Origin: a bacterium
GTDB lineage: Bacteria > Myxococcota_A > Bradymonadia > UBA7976 > UBA1532
NCBI GenBank assembly: GCA_030426085.1
Contig: JAUHYW010000092.1
Location: forward strand, 1-34,171
DNA: 34,171 nt
Direction: 5' to 3'
The notes under the pieces are model-generated. The model was given only the letters and a program-made list of their open reading frames with translations. It was not told the origin of the DNA and ran no database searches. Of this stretch, positions 9,470 through 17,302 are shown piece by piece. Numbering within the stretch: the stretch's first letter is position 1; the number at the start of each line of letters is the position of its first letter. The position numbers were made by a program, and so were the translations under genes.

Positions 9470-9994
9470 ATGATGTTCCGGTCGAACCCGTTCCTCTCCG
9501 TCGCCTGGGCCCTGCTCGTCGGGGGGCTCGCCCTCGCCGGTTGCGAGAAGCCGGCCGACGAGGCCCCGCCCGAGGCGAAGGCCGCCGAGGCGGCCCCGAG
9601 CACCGCGACCCCGCCTCCGGCGGCGAAGAAGGGGGCCGCGCCGGCTCCGGTCGCCCAGACCTACAAGATCCGCATCACCCCCGGCGAGGCCGCCGCCGGC
9701 CAGCAGGCGACGAGCGTGATCGAGGTCACCCCGATGCCGGGCTACAAGATGAACAAGGACTTCCCCTCGCGGCTGGCGCTCGACCCGGCCGAGGGGGCGA
9801 CCCTGACCAAGACCGCCTTCGAGAAGGGCGACGCCGAGCTGTCCGAGGAGATGCTGCGCTTCGAGATCCCGTTCACCGCGGCGGCGGCGGGCAAGCTCGA
9901 CCTCAGCGGCATGGCCGACTTCAGCGTGTGCAACGAGAACGCCTGCAAGCTCATCCGCGATGAGAAGGTGGCCTGGCAGGTGGCGGTCCGCTGA
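9470..9994 (+). CDS. Lipoprotein with DsbD-alpha-like CxxxxC domain
   Basis: A 174-residue lipoprotein. The signal peptide ends in the lipobox LAGC (Cys25). An Ala/Pro/Lys-rich linker (~28-64) precedes a single beta-sandwich-like domain (~65-174). The domain has charged strands, a conserved-looking MPGYKMN turn, and near its end two cysteines, Cys154 and Cys159, in VCNENACK. This resembles the alpha domain of DsbD and related thiol-handling modules, where such a pair moves electrons in the periplasm; the assignment is tentative. The ATG follows GGTGGGAG. The gene lies 51 bp before prkA on the same strand, so the two may share a transcript. It could equally be a structural lipoprotein whose Cys pair forms a disulfide. 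Confidence 0.85.
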   Translation: MMFRSNPFLSVAWALLVGGLALAGCEKPADEAPPEAKAAEAAPSTATPPPAAKKGAAPAPVAQTYKIRITPGEAAAGQQATSVIEVTPMPGYKMNKDFPSRLALDPAEGATLTKTAFEKGDAELSEEMLRFEIPFTAAAAGKLDLSGMADFSVCNENACKLIRDEKVAWQVAVR

Positions 9995-10045
9995 GGCCGG
10001 CCGGCCCTCCACCGCTCGCCTCCTCGCCCACCGAAGGGAGCGCTC

Positions 10046-12286
10046 TTGACCTCGCCCACCGAGCGGCCCGACCCCGCCGAGTTCCTCACCCGCACCGTCG
10101 AGGCGACCCGCCGCGACTTCGAGTCCCGGGCGACCCTGCTCGGCTTCGCCGAGTACCTCGATCGGGTGGCCGCCGAGCCGGCGGCGCACCTGCGCGACGC
10201 GGCGATGTACACCCGCGACGCGATCCGCTCCTTCGGCACCGAGCGGGTCGACCGCCCCTACGGGCAGTTCACCCGCCACCGCATCTTCGACGCGGCCTTC
10301 GACGACGGCCGCGATCCGGTCATGGGTCACGAGCCGGTGCAGCAGGCGGTGGTGGGCCTGCTGACCGACTTCGTGCGCGCGGGGCGGGTCAACCGGCTGG
10401 TGCTGCTCAACGGGCCCAACGGCAGCGCCAAGAGCAGCTTCGTCGCCTGCGTGATGCGGGGGCTCGAGCACTACTCGGGTCAGCCCGAGGGCGCGCTGTA
10501 CACCTTCAACTGGGTCTTCCCCAGCGCCCGCTTCGAGAAGAGCGGCATCGGCTTCGGCAGCCCCCGGGGGGTGGACGAGCTGGAGACGTTCGCCCACCTC
10601 AAGGAGGGCGATGTCGACGCCCGCATCCGCTGCGAGACCCGCGATCATCCGCTGCTGCTGCTGCCCCGGGCCGAGCGGCGGGCGTTCATGCGGGCGGTCG
10701 TCGGCGCGGACGCGCCGCTGCCGTCGAGCCTGACCGAAGGCGAGCTGTCGCCCAAGGCCCGCCAGATCCGCGACGCGCTGCTCAAGGCGTATCAGGGCGA
10801 TCTGGGCGAGGTGCTCAAGCACGTTCAGGTCGAGCGGTTCTATATCAGCCGCCGCTATCGCGAGGCGGCGGTGACGGTCGATCCCCAGATGCGGGTCGAC
10901 GCCGGGGTGCGCCAGCTCACCGCCGATCGCAGCCTGGGCGCGCTGCCCCCGAGCCTGCACAACCTGACGCTCTTCGAGCCGCTGGGTGATCTGGTCGACG
11001 CCAACCGGGGGGTGGTCGAGTACAACGATCTGCTCAAGCGCAACATCGAGGCGTTCAAGTACCTGCTGTCGACCTGTGAGACAGGCGCGGTGCGGCTCGA
11101 CACGATGGTGCTGCACCTCGACGCGGTGCTGCTCGGCACGTGCAACGCCGGGCGGCTGACCCACTTCAAGGGCAGCCCCGACTTCGCCAGCTTCAAGGCC
11201 CGCATCGAGCTGGTGACGATGCCCTACCTGCTCGACTATCGGCTCGAGGCCCGCATCTACGACGGAGTGCTGCGCGGCCTGGGGCGCGATCTGCCGGTGG
11301 GGCCGCACGTCGCCGAGGCGCTGGCCCTGTGGGCGGTGATGTGCCGGCTCGAGCCGCCGCTGGCCGAGGACGAGAGCCGGTCGGAGGGCATCCGCAAGGC
11401 GCTGGAGGGCATGAACCCGCTGGACAAGGCCCGGCTGTACGCCGAGGCCCGGGTGCCCGCGGGGGTGCCTCGGGACGTGGCCAACAGCCTGGTGGGGCTC
11501 ATCCCGGCGCTGTACCGCGAGCGGGCGAACGCCGAGATGTACGAGGGCCGCCGGGGGCCGAGCCCGCGCGCGCTCAAGGGGCTGCTGCTCTCGGCCGCTC
11601 GCCGGGCCAACGGCTGCCTGACGACGGTCGGCCTGCTCGACGCGCTGGCCGGGCTGGTCGAAGAGACGGCGGTCTACCCCTGGCTGGCCATCGAGCCCGA
11701 GGGCATGTGGCATCACCCGCGCAAGGCGATCGACCTGCTGCGGGGGTGGTACCTCGACCGGGTCGAGGAGGAGCTGCACCAGGCGATGGGGCTCGTCGAC
11801 GAGACGGCGACTACCGCGCTGATGCGGCGCTACATCGACCACGCGGTGCACTTCGTGCGGGGCGAGAAGCGGCTCAACCCGGTCACCGGGCGGGCCGAGG
11901 AGCCCGACGTGCGGCTGATGCAGGACGTCGAGAAGCGGCTGCGGGTGCCGGTGGACGGCGGCCGCGACTTCCGTGAGGGGGTGGTGCACCGCATCGCCGC
12001 CTGGCGCATGGAGCACCCCGAGGGCGCGCTGGATTACGGCGTGATCTTCCGGGAGCACATCAACCGGCTCAACGAGAGCTTCTACGAGGAGAAGCGCAAG
12101 CAGTCCACCCGCATCCGGCGCGACCTGCTGTCGTACCTCGTCGACGACGGGGCCCGGCTCGAGGCCGAGGTGCTCACGCGGGTGGAGAAGACGGTGGCTG
12201 CGCTCGAGCAGGACTTCGGCTACGACCGCGCGTGCGCGGTCGAGGTGATCGGGTTCCTGTTCCGGCAGCGGGCAGAGACCGCCTGA
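10046..12286 (+). CDS. prkA: PrkA family AAA+ serine protein kinase
   Basis: A 746-residue homologue of PrkA, an ATP-dependent AAA+ protein long described as a Ser kinase and linked to stress responses and sporulation in other bacteria. The N-terminal region has the family's F-x-x-YL and DAIRSFG features. Walker A is GPNGSAKS (123-130), and an ICDP-like AAA+ core extends to ~430. The C-terminal part (~500-746) matches the PrkA kinase-like region, including MRRYIDHAVHF and the FREHINRLNESFYEEKRKQ segment. The start is TTG, with AAGGGAG at the proper distance; no better ATG lies nearby. At 746 residues it is longer than the ~640 of enterobacterial PrkA. The usual partners yeaH/DUF444 and spoVR are not adjacent. 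Instead an envelope lipoprotein precedes it and two envelope genes follow by 25 bp. Confidence 0.93.
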   Translation: MTSPTERPDPAEFLTRTVEATRRDFESRATLLGFAEYLDRVAAEPAAHLRDAAMYTRDAIRSFGTERVDRPYGQFTRHRIFDAAFDDGRDPVMGHEPVQQAVVGLLTDFVRAGRVNRLVLLNGPNGSAKSSFVACVMRGLEHYSGQPEGALYTFNWVFPSARFEKSGIGFGSPRGVDELETFAHLKEGDVDARIRCETRDHPLLLLPRAERRAFMRAVVGADAPLPSSLTEGELSPKARQIRDALLKAYQGDLGEVLKHVQVERFYISRRYREAAVTVDPQMRVDAGVRQLTADRSLGALPPSLHNLTLFEPLGDLVDANRGVVEYNDLLKRNIEAFKYLLSTCETGAVRLDTMVLHLDAVLLGTCNAGRLTHFKGSPDFASFKARIELVTMPYLLDYRLEARIYDGVLRGLGRDLPVGPHVAEALALWAVMCRLEPPLAEDESRSEGIRKALEGMNPLDKARLYAEARVPAGVPRDVANSLVGLIPALYRERANAEMYEGRRGPSPRALKGLLLSAARRANGCLTTVGLLDALAGLVEETAVYPWLAIEPEGMWHHPRKAIDLLRGWYLDRVEEELHQAMGLVDETATTALMRRYIDHAVHFVRGEKRLNPVTGRAEEPDVRLMQDVEKRLRVPVDGGRDFREGVVHRIAAWRMEHPEGALDYGVIFREHINRLNESFYEEKRKQSTRIRRDLLSYLVDDGARLEAEVLTRVEKTVAALEQDFGYDRACAVEVIGFLFRQRAETA

Positions 12287-12311
12287 GGGGGCGGGCAGGG
12301 GAGACGGAGAC

Positions 12312-12812
12312 GTGGTGAGACGAGCGGCGATGCTGGTCGCGGCGGTTCTCGTCGGCGCGGGGCCGGCGATGGCCGAGGAGGGGGCGCGCTCGCCCCGGGA
12401 GCTGATCAAGTCCTACGAGGCCGAGGCCCAGGCGCTGAGCGAGGCCGGCAGCGGGCCTCGGGTGGCTGAGCAGATCGGGACGCTGCGGGCGTGGCTCGGC
12501 GAGGCCCGGGCCCACCTGCTCGCCGATGAGCCCGAGCGGCTGCGGCAGCAGCTCGCGCTGGCCCGGGCCCAGATCCGGTTGATCCGGGCCAACATCGACC
12601 GGGCGACGGTCGAGGCCGATGTGCGGGCGGCCCGGGATCGGGCGGCGGCCCTGTCGACGTCGGCCACCGAGCTGCGCAACGAGGCGTTCCGGCTCGAGCA
12701 GCGGCTGACCGAGCTCGAGGCGAAGGCCCGTGAGGCGGGGGCCGGCGCGACGCCGGCGCCGTCGGAGGATCAGCCCGCGCCGGTCCTGGCGCCCCCGGGA
12801 GGTGCCCCGTGA
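12312..12812 (+). CDS. Periplasmic coiled-coil protein
   Basis: A 166-residue exported protein. Tandem GTG codons open the frame after a GGGGAGACGGAG region. The first ~21 residues form a signal peptide with likely cleavage after AMA. The rest is almost entirely helical and charged (~25-140), with heptad-like Leu/Ala spacing typical of a coiled coil, and ends in a Pro/Ala-rich tail. No catalytic motif is visible. The stop overlaps the next gene's GTG start (GTGA), so it is translationally coupled to the OmpA-like lipoprotein and probably works with it at the envelope. A scaffold or spacer role is inferred. Confidence 0.85.
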   Translation: MVRRAAMLVAAVLVGAGPAMAEEGARSPRELIKSYEAEAQALSEAGSGPRVAEQIGTLRAWLGEARAHLLADEPERLRQQLALARAQIRLIRANIDRATVEADVRAARDRAAALSTSATELRNEAFRLEQRLTELEAKAREAGAGATPAPSEDQPAPVLAPPGGAP

Positions 12813-13966
12813 TCCGCCCGTGGATGCTGCGGCGCGCGCTCGCCGCCCCCGCGCTGGCCGTGGCCCTCGCCGCCTGCGGCACCCAGCCCAAGCCGGCCGA
12901 GCTGTTGACCTTCGAGCAGCTCCGCCTCGGCGAGACGGCGCTGACCGTGCAGGACCGCCAGCCCGAGCTGTACGCCGAGGCCGAGGCGGCCTACAAGAAG
13001 GCGCTCGAGGCCCACGAGGACGGCGAGGCCGAGGAGACGCTGCACTACACCCGCCTGGCCGATATCACCTGGCGCACCGCGGTCGCCCGCAGCCAGCTCG
13101 AGGATCGACGGGACGCCCTCAAGGCGGCCACCCGCGACCTCGAGGCGGCGCAGCAGGCCCACGACGACGCGCAGCAGCGCAAGGTGCTCGCCGAGGAGGG
13201 CATCGCCCGCCAGATGCGGCTGATCGAGATGCAGGCGGAGATCGCCGCGGCCGAGGTCCGCAGCCGGCAGGTCAAGCGGGCGGCCGACGCCAAGGCGAAG
13301 GTCGACGCGGCGGCGGCGGGCATCGCCGAGGCCGAGGCGGTCGACGCCGCCCGCCACGCGCCGGGCGAGCTGAACAAGGCCCGGGCCGGGCTCAAGATGG
13401 CGCTCGAGCAGCTCACCGCGGGGGACTACAAGCAGGCCGAGGCCACCGCCGGCTTCGTGGTCGCCGACGCCCAGGCGGCGATCGCGGTGGCGAAGCCGAA
13501 GTGGGCCCTCGATCAGAAGATGCGCAATATGGAGGCCCGCCTGCGGGGCATCCTCGACGCGGCGGCCACGGTGCCCGGCGCCGAGAGCCGGCTCGAAGCC
13601 CGGGGGGCGGTCATCACGCTGCGCGAGCTGTTCGCGTCGGGCAAGACGGCGATCGAGACCGACCGGCTGAGCGCGGTGCAGCAGACCGCGAAGATCGCCC
13701 GGGACTTCTCCGAGTTCCGGCTGATCGTCGAGGGGCACACCGACAACCGGGGGCGCAAGCGCACGAACCTGAAGCTCAGCGAGGAGCGGGCCCGGTCGGT
13801 GGCCGGTCAGATCCAGGGCAACGGGGTCGACGGTGATCGCATCACCGCCATCGGGCGGGGGGACGACGAGCCGATCGACGACAACGCCAGCCGCGAGGGG
13901 CGGGCCCGCAACCGGCGGGTGGACGTGGTCTTCCTCAAGCCGACGAAGGCCGAGATGGCGCAGTAG
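12809..13966 (+). CDS. OmpA-family lipoprotein with helical N-terminal region
   Basis: A 385-residue lipoprotein. The GTG start has GGGAGG six bases upstream and overlaps the previous stop. The signal peptide ends in the lipobox LAAC (Cys23). Residues ~30-140 are helical and resemble the DUF4398 type seen in OmpA-like lipoproteins. A long Ala/Glu/Arg-rich coiled coil (~95-240) follows, then an OmpA C-like peptidoglycan-binding domain (~285-378) with VEGHTDNRG, LSEERARSV and NRRVDV. The last motif contains the Arg that contacts diaminopimelate in the family. The predicted role is to tether the outer membrane to peptidoglycan. It is the last gene of the prkA-side group and converges on the response regulator. 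Confidence 0.95.
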   Translation: MIRPWMLRRALAAPALAVALAACGTQPKPAELLTFEQLRLGETALTVQDRQPELYAEAEAAYKKALEAHEDGEAEETLHYTRLADITWRTAVARSQLEDRRDALKAATRDLEAAQQAHDDAQQRKVLAEEGIARQMRLIEMQAEIAAAEVRSRQVKRAADAKAKVDAAAAGIAEAEAVDAARHAPGELNKARAGLKMALEQLTAGDYKQAEATAGFVVADAQAAIAVAKPKWALDQKMRNMEARLRGILDAAATVPGAESRLEARGAVITLRELFASGKTAIETDRLSAVQQTAKIARDFSEFRLIVEGHTDNRGRKRTNLKLSEERARSVAGQIQGNGVDGDRITAIGRGDDEPIDDNASREGRARNRRVDVVFLKPTKAEMAQ

Positions 13967-13988
13967 GGGAGGGGCTGTCGGGGAGGGG

Positions 13989-14001
13989 CCGGGCGACCCG
14001 G
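13989..14001. terminator. Short hairpin between convergent genes
   Basis: CCGGG-CGA-CCCGG forms a 5-bp stem in the 43-bp gap between the OmpA-like stop (13966) and the response-regulator stop (14010). It is a weak candidate for a shared terminator, with no T run. Confidence 0.2.
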
Positions 14002-14009
14002 GGGCCGGC

Positions 14010-14408
14010 TCAGCGCATCCGGTGCCCGCCGCGCTCTTCGAGCACCCGCCGCACCTTGCCCAGCACGTCTTCGATCTGGAACGGCTTGGTCACGTAGAAC
14101 TTGGCCCCCACGTTGATGCCTTCGATCATGGTGTGGGGGTCGCTCTTGGCGGTCAGGAAGATGACCGGGATGCCCCGGGTCTCTCGGCGGTTCTTGAGCG
14201 CCTTGGTGAAGGTCAGCCCGTCGAGGATCGGCATCATCACGTCGACGATGATCAGATCGGGGCGGTAGTCCTCGAGCGCCCGCAGCCCGTCGAGCCCGTC
14301 GACGGCCTCCCGCACATCGTAGTCGTGCTTGACGAGCAGCCGGGCGACCATCTGCCGCACGTGGGCCTCGTCTTCGATGATCAGGATGTTCTTCTTCTCG
14401 TCGGACAT
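14010..14408 (-). CDS. Single-domain response regulator (CheY-like receiver)
   Basis: A 132-residue stand-alone receiver domain. The acidic pair Glu12/Asp13, phospho-acceptor Asp56 (in IIVDVMMP), switch Thr86 and Lys108 (TKPF) are all present, so it should accept phosphate from a histidine kinase. There is no output domain, so it presumably acts by protein contacts, as CheY or DivK do. No histidine kinase is encoded in the window. The ATG follows a GAGAGG ribosome-binding site, and a good sigma-70-type promoter lies just upstream. It is divergent from the membrane kinase at 14530. Confidence 0.96.
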   Translation of the reverse strand: MSDEKKNILIIEDEAHVRQMVARLLVKHDYDVREAVDGLDGLRALEDYRPDLIIVDVMMPILDGLTFTKALKNRRETRGIPVIFLTAKSDPHTMIEGINVGAKFYVTKPFQIEDVLGKVRRVLEERGGHRMR

Positions 14409-14437
14409 CGGCGGCCTCTCGTCGGGGCGAGTCCCAA

Positions 14438-14466
14438 CTCATACATGCAACCGGGCTGGTGGGCAA
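14438..14466 (-). promoter_or_regulatory. Sigma-70-type promoter of response regulator
   Basis: On the minus strand, TTGCCC (14461-14466) is followed by 17 bp and then TATGAG (14438-14443). Each box matches four of six consensus bases at optimal spacing. The predicted transcript start, near 14431, leaves a ~22-nt leader containing the GAGAGG ribosome-binding site before the ATG at 14408. Confidence 0.5.
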
Positions 14467-14491
14467 TCTCGGCGGGTGCAATCACTTTCAC

Positions 14492-14520
14492 CTGTCGATC
14501 CGCGCCGGGCCGCGTATCAT
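14492..14520 (+). promoter_or_regulatory. Candidate promoter of membrane kinase, nearly leaderless
   Basis: TATCAT (14515-14520) matches five of six -10 consensus bases. The best -35 at 17 bp is the weak CTGTCG (14492-14497). The transcript would start about 3 nt before the ATG at 14530, and no ribosome-binding site is seen between them. Confidence 0.38.
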
Positions 14521-14529
14521 CGGAGCCCG

Positions 14530-16395
14530 ATGAACGAGCCGCGTTACGGTCGCTACACCGTCGCCGACAAGATCGGCCAGGGCGGGATGTCGGTGGTCTA
14601 TCGAGCCATCGATCCGTCGCTCGATCGCGCCGTCGCCCTCAAGGTCATGCACCCCCACCTCGCCGATCGGCCCGAGTCCCGGGCCCGCTTCGCCCGCGAG
14701 GCCCGGGCGGTCGCCCGGCTGCGCCACCCGCACATCGTCGAGGTCTACGACTTCGCCCCCGCCGAGAGCGAGCAGGCCTACATCGTCAGCGAGCTGATCG
14801 AGGGGCCGACCCTGCGGGCCTTCGCCGAAGAGCACCCCCTGCGCCACCCCGAGGCGGCGGCGCTGCTGATGCTGCCCATCGTCGAGGCGCTCGCCTCGGC
14901 TCACTCGGCGGGCATCGTGCACCGGGACGTCAAGCCGGAGAACATCATGATCCGGCCCGATGGCTCGCCGGTGCTGATGGACTTCGGCATCGCCCAGATG
15001 GTCGACACCGAGACCCTCACCGCCACCGGCACCGTGCTCGGCTCGCCGGCCCACATGGCGCCGGAGGTGATCGACGGCCACGACGTGGGCGCGCCGGCGG
15101 ACGTCTTCGCGGTGGGCACGGTGCTCTACTGGCTCGTCTGCGGCGCGCTGCCCTTCGCCGGGCCCAACCCCTCGGCGCTGTTCCGGCGCATCCTCGAGGG
15201 CCGCTTCGACCCGGTCCTCCAGCGGCGGCCACACGCTGGGCGGGCCATGGCCCGGCTGATCGAGGCGTGCCTGGTGACCGAGGCCGACGGGCGCCCCAGC
15301 GCGGCGGCGCTGGCCGAGGATCTGACCGCCCGGCTCACCGACGCCGGCCTCTCCGACCTGCGCGCCGAGCGGGTGGCCTTCGTGGCCGATCCGGCGGTGT
15401 ATCAGGACGAGCTCGGTCGGCGCCTGCTGCCCCGGCTGGTGACCCGGGCCCGGGAGGCGCTGGCCCAGCGGCGCACGGCCCGGGCGCTGGATCTGCTCGA
15501 CCGGGCGCTGGGGCTCGACGAGAACCACCCCGAGGCCCAGGCGCTGCTCGAGCGCATCGAGCGGGGGCAGAGGCTGGGGCACCGGCTGCGCATCGCGGCG
15601 GTCGTGCTGGTGGTGCTGGCCCTCGGCGGGGGCGGGTGGTGGATCGCGGCGGGCATGGTCGGGCCCGACGTGCCGGCGGCCGACGGCGGCGCGCTGGCGA
15701 CGGTCGGGCCGGACATGGGGTCGGTGCGCCCGCCCGACGCGGCGGCCGACGGCGCGCCCGACCAGGCGATGGACGCCCGCCTCGAGTCCGCGCCCGACGG
15801 CGGATCGGACGCCGGGCTCGAAGCCGACGCGACGCCCGACGCCGCCCGGGTCGCCGCCCGCCCCATCCGCACTCCGGGGCGCCGCCTGCGCCCCCGCATC
15901 CGCCCCCCGGCGCCCGAGCCCGAGCCGCCCCCGACCGCCGCCGCCCGGGTGACGATCCACGGTCAGTACAAGGGCGCCCGGGTCTTCGTCGACGGCGCGT
16001 CGAGGGGCTACCTCTACGTCATCGAGCGGGCGGGCGGCATCACGCTGCCCCCCGGGCGCCACGAGATCCGGTTCCAGAACCCGGGCTGTGCCGACCAGAC
16101 CCACACCGTCGAGATCGCGCCCGGCCAGACCCGGGCCCCGCCGGTGGTCTTCACCTGCGTGCACCGCCCGGCGACGCTGCGGGTCGAGGGGCCCGATCAG
16201 CTCGAGGTGCGCCGCACCGACGACGGGGTGCAGCTCGGCCGCACCAATCAGGACATCCGGGTGCCGGTCGACCAGCTCAAGACCCGCATCAGCTTGACCA
16301 TCGGCACCCCCGGCGATAGCGTCGAGCGGCATACGGTGACCCTCACCGCCGGCGAGCGCCAGGTCATCCGGCTCGCGCGCCGGCCCGACCCCTGA
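14530..16395 (+). CDS. Membrane Ser/Thr kinase with PEGA-like outer domain
   Basis: A 621-residue single-pass kinase. The cytoplasmic kinase domain (~7-275) has loop GQGGMSVVY, Lys38, Glu57, HRDVKPEN (131-138), DFG (151-153) and APE (177-179), all consistent with activity. A helical juxtamembrane stretch (~300-350) leads to one transmembrane segment (~354-376; AVVLVVLALGGGGWW). An Asp/Ala/Pro linker (~380-470) and a beta-rich PEGA-like region (~475-610) then lie outside the cytoplasm; the region includes GARVFVDGASRGY and PPGRHEIRFQN. PEGA domains are thought to bind surface-layer or cell-wall components, so the protein may sense the envelope. The start begins MNEPRYGRYT, usual for the family. 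It is followed by an exported TPR-like protein, an arrangement repeated at 18443-20890. Confidence 0.95.
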   Translation: MNEPRYGRYTVADKIGQGGMSVVYRAIDPSLDRAVALKVMHPHLADRPESRARFAREARAVARLRHPHIVEVYDFAPAESEQAYIVSELIEGPTLRAFAEEHPLRHPEAAALLMLPIVEALASAHSAGIVHRDVKPENIMIRPDGSPVLMDFGIAQMVDTETLTATGTVLGSPAHMAPEVIDGHDVGAPADVFAVGTVLYWLVCGALPFAGPNPSALFRRILEGRFDPVLQRRPHAGRAMARLIEACLVTEADGRPSAAALAEDLTARLTDAGLSDLRAERVAFVADPAVYQDELGRRLLPRLVTRAREALAQRRTARALDLLDRALGLDENHPEAQALLERIERGQRLGHRLRIAAVVLVVLALGGGGWWIAAGMVGPDVPAADGGALATVGPDMGSVRPPDAAADGAPDQAMDARLESAPDGGSDAGLEADATPDAARVAARPIRTPGRRLRPRIRPPAPEPEPPPTAAARVTIHGQYKGARVFVDGASRGYLYVIERAGGITLPPGRHEIRFQNPGCADQTHTVEIAPGQTRAPPVVFTCVHRPATLRVEGPDQLEVRRTDDGVQLGRTNQDIRVPVDQLKTRISLTIGTPGDSVERHTVTLTAGERQVIRLARRPDP

Positions 16396-16453
16396 GAGCC
16401 CGCCCGATGACGCCCGCCCCTCCTCCCGCTGAGCGCCCCCACCGCCCGGTCGC

Positions 16454-17287
16454 GTGAGGGTGGGGGTGAGAGGCGCGGCCTTCGCCGGCCTGATCGGCGC
16501 CGTGGGCGTGGTCTCGCCGGCCGCGGCCACCCCCGAGGACGATCTGCGCGACGCGGAGAACTCCTACCTGTATGGGGACTACCCCCGGGTCATCGCCAAG
16601 CTCGAGCCGCTCGTCGAGCCCGACATCCTGCTCGCCGCCCCCGACGAGCTGGCCCGGGCCTACGAGCTGCTCGGGCTGTCGACCTTCTTCCTCGACCGCC
16701 AGAAAGACGCCCGGATGTGGTTCGAGCGCCTCATCCGCTTCCGCCCCGACGCCCGGCTGAACCCGGTGCTGGTGCCGCCCCCCGCGGTGAGCCTGTTCGA
16801 CGAGGTGCGCGAGAGCCTCGCCGACGAGATCGCCCGCATGCAGGAGGCCCTGCGCAAGCAGCGCGAAGAAGAGGAGGAGCGCCGCCGGCTGGCCCGGCTG
16901 ACCCGGGTGCGCATCGAGACCCAGGTCAACTCCCGGCTCGTCGCCAGCGTGCCGTTCGGCGTGGGGCAGTTCCAGAACGGGCAGGATGGCCTGGGCTACA
17001 CCCTGCTCGCCAGCCAGCTCGTCGCCGGGGGCACCTCGCTGGGCTGCTTCATCGCCGTCGAGAACCTGCGCCAGAGCGACGGCTTCTTCGATCGCAGCGA
17101 CGTCGACAACGCCCGCACGCTGCAGCAGGTGCAGCTCTGGAGCGGCGGCGCGGCGCTGGTGCTGATGGTGGGCGGTGTCATCCACGCCTGGGCGACGTTC
17201 CGCGACGAGGTGCCGCTGCGCGAGACGACGCTGCCGCCGCCGGGCGGGGGGCTGCCCGGAGAGAGCCTGCTGCGCTGGACGTTCTGA
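16454..17287 (+). CDS. Exported TPR-like protein with two hydrophobic segments
   Basis: A 277-residue protein. The GTG at 16454 opens the frame, but the GTG at 16466 has GAGG at better spacing and may be the true start. A signal peptide ends near AAAT (~residues 24-26). Residues ~27-105 form TPR-like helices (NSYLYGDYPRVIAKLEPL, then ELLGLSTFFLDRQKDARMWFERLIRF). A charged Glu/Arg helix (~110-150) is followed by two hydrophobic segments (~178-202 and ~230-248), and the C-terminus is Pro-rich. It follows the membrane kinase by 58 bp on the same strand. The protein of 20024-20890 has the same order (signal, TPR, paired hydrophobic segments) behind another PEGA-like kinase. It may present the periplasmic partner or sensor surface; function is otherwise unknown. 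Confidence 0.85.
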   Translation: MRVGVRGAAFAGLIGAVGVVSPAAATPEDDLRDAENSYLYGDYPRVIAKLEPLVEPDILLAAPDELARAYELLGLSTFFLDRQKDARMWFERLIRFRPDARLNPVLVPPPAVSLFDEVRESLADEIARMQEALRKQREEEEERRRLARLTRVRIETQVNSRLVASVPFGVGQFQNGQDGLGYTLLASQLVAGGTSLGCFIAVENLRQSDGFFDRSDVDNARTLQQVQLWSGGAALVLMVGGVIHAWATFRDEVPLRETTLPPPGGGLPGESLLRWTF

Positions 17288-17302
17288 GCCGGGCGGGCTC
17301 TC
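17261..17302. terminator. Nested inverted repeats over convergent stops
   Basis: GAGCC (17286-17290) pairs with GGCTC (17296-17300), and a competing 7-bp arm pairs GAGAGCC (17261-17267) with GGCTCTC (17296-17302). These symmetric elements overlap or flank the two convergent stops, TGA 17285-17287 and, on the minus strand, 17301-17303. No T tract is present. Confidence 0.35.

Noticed and set aside
9389-12409. 1006-codon minus-strand open frame opposite prkA
   Set aside because: No recognisable domain, and it crosses gene boundaries including a lipoprotein signal peptide and the prkA start. Treated as a shadow.
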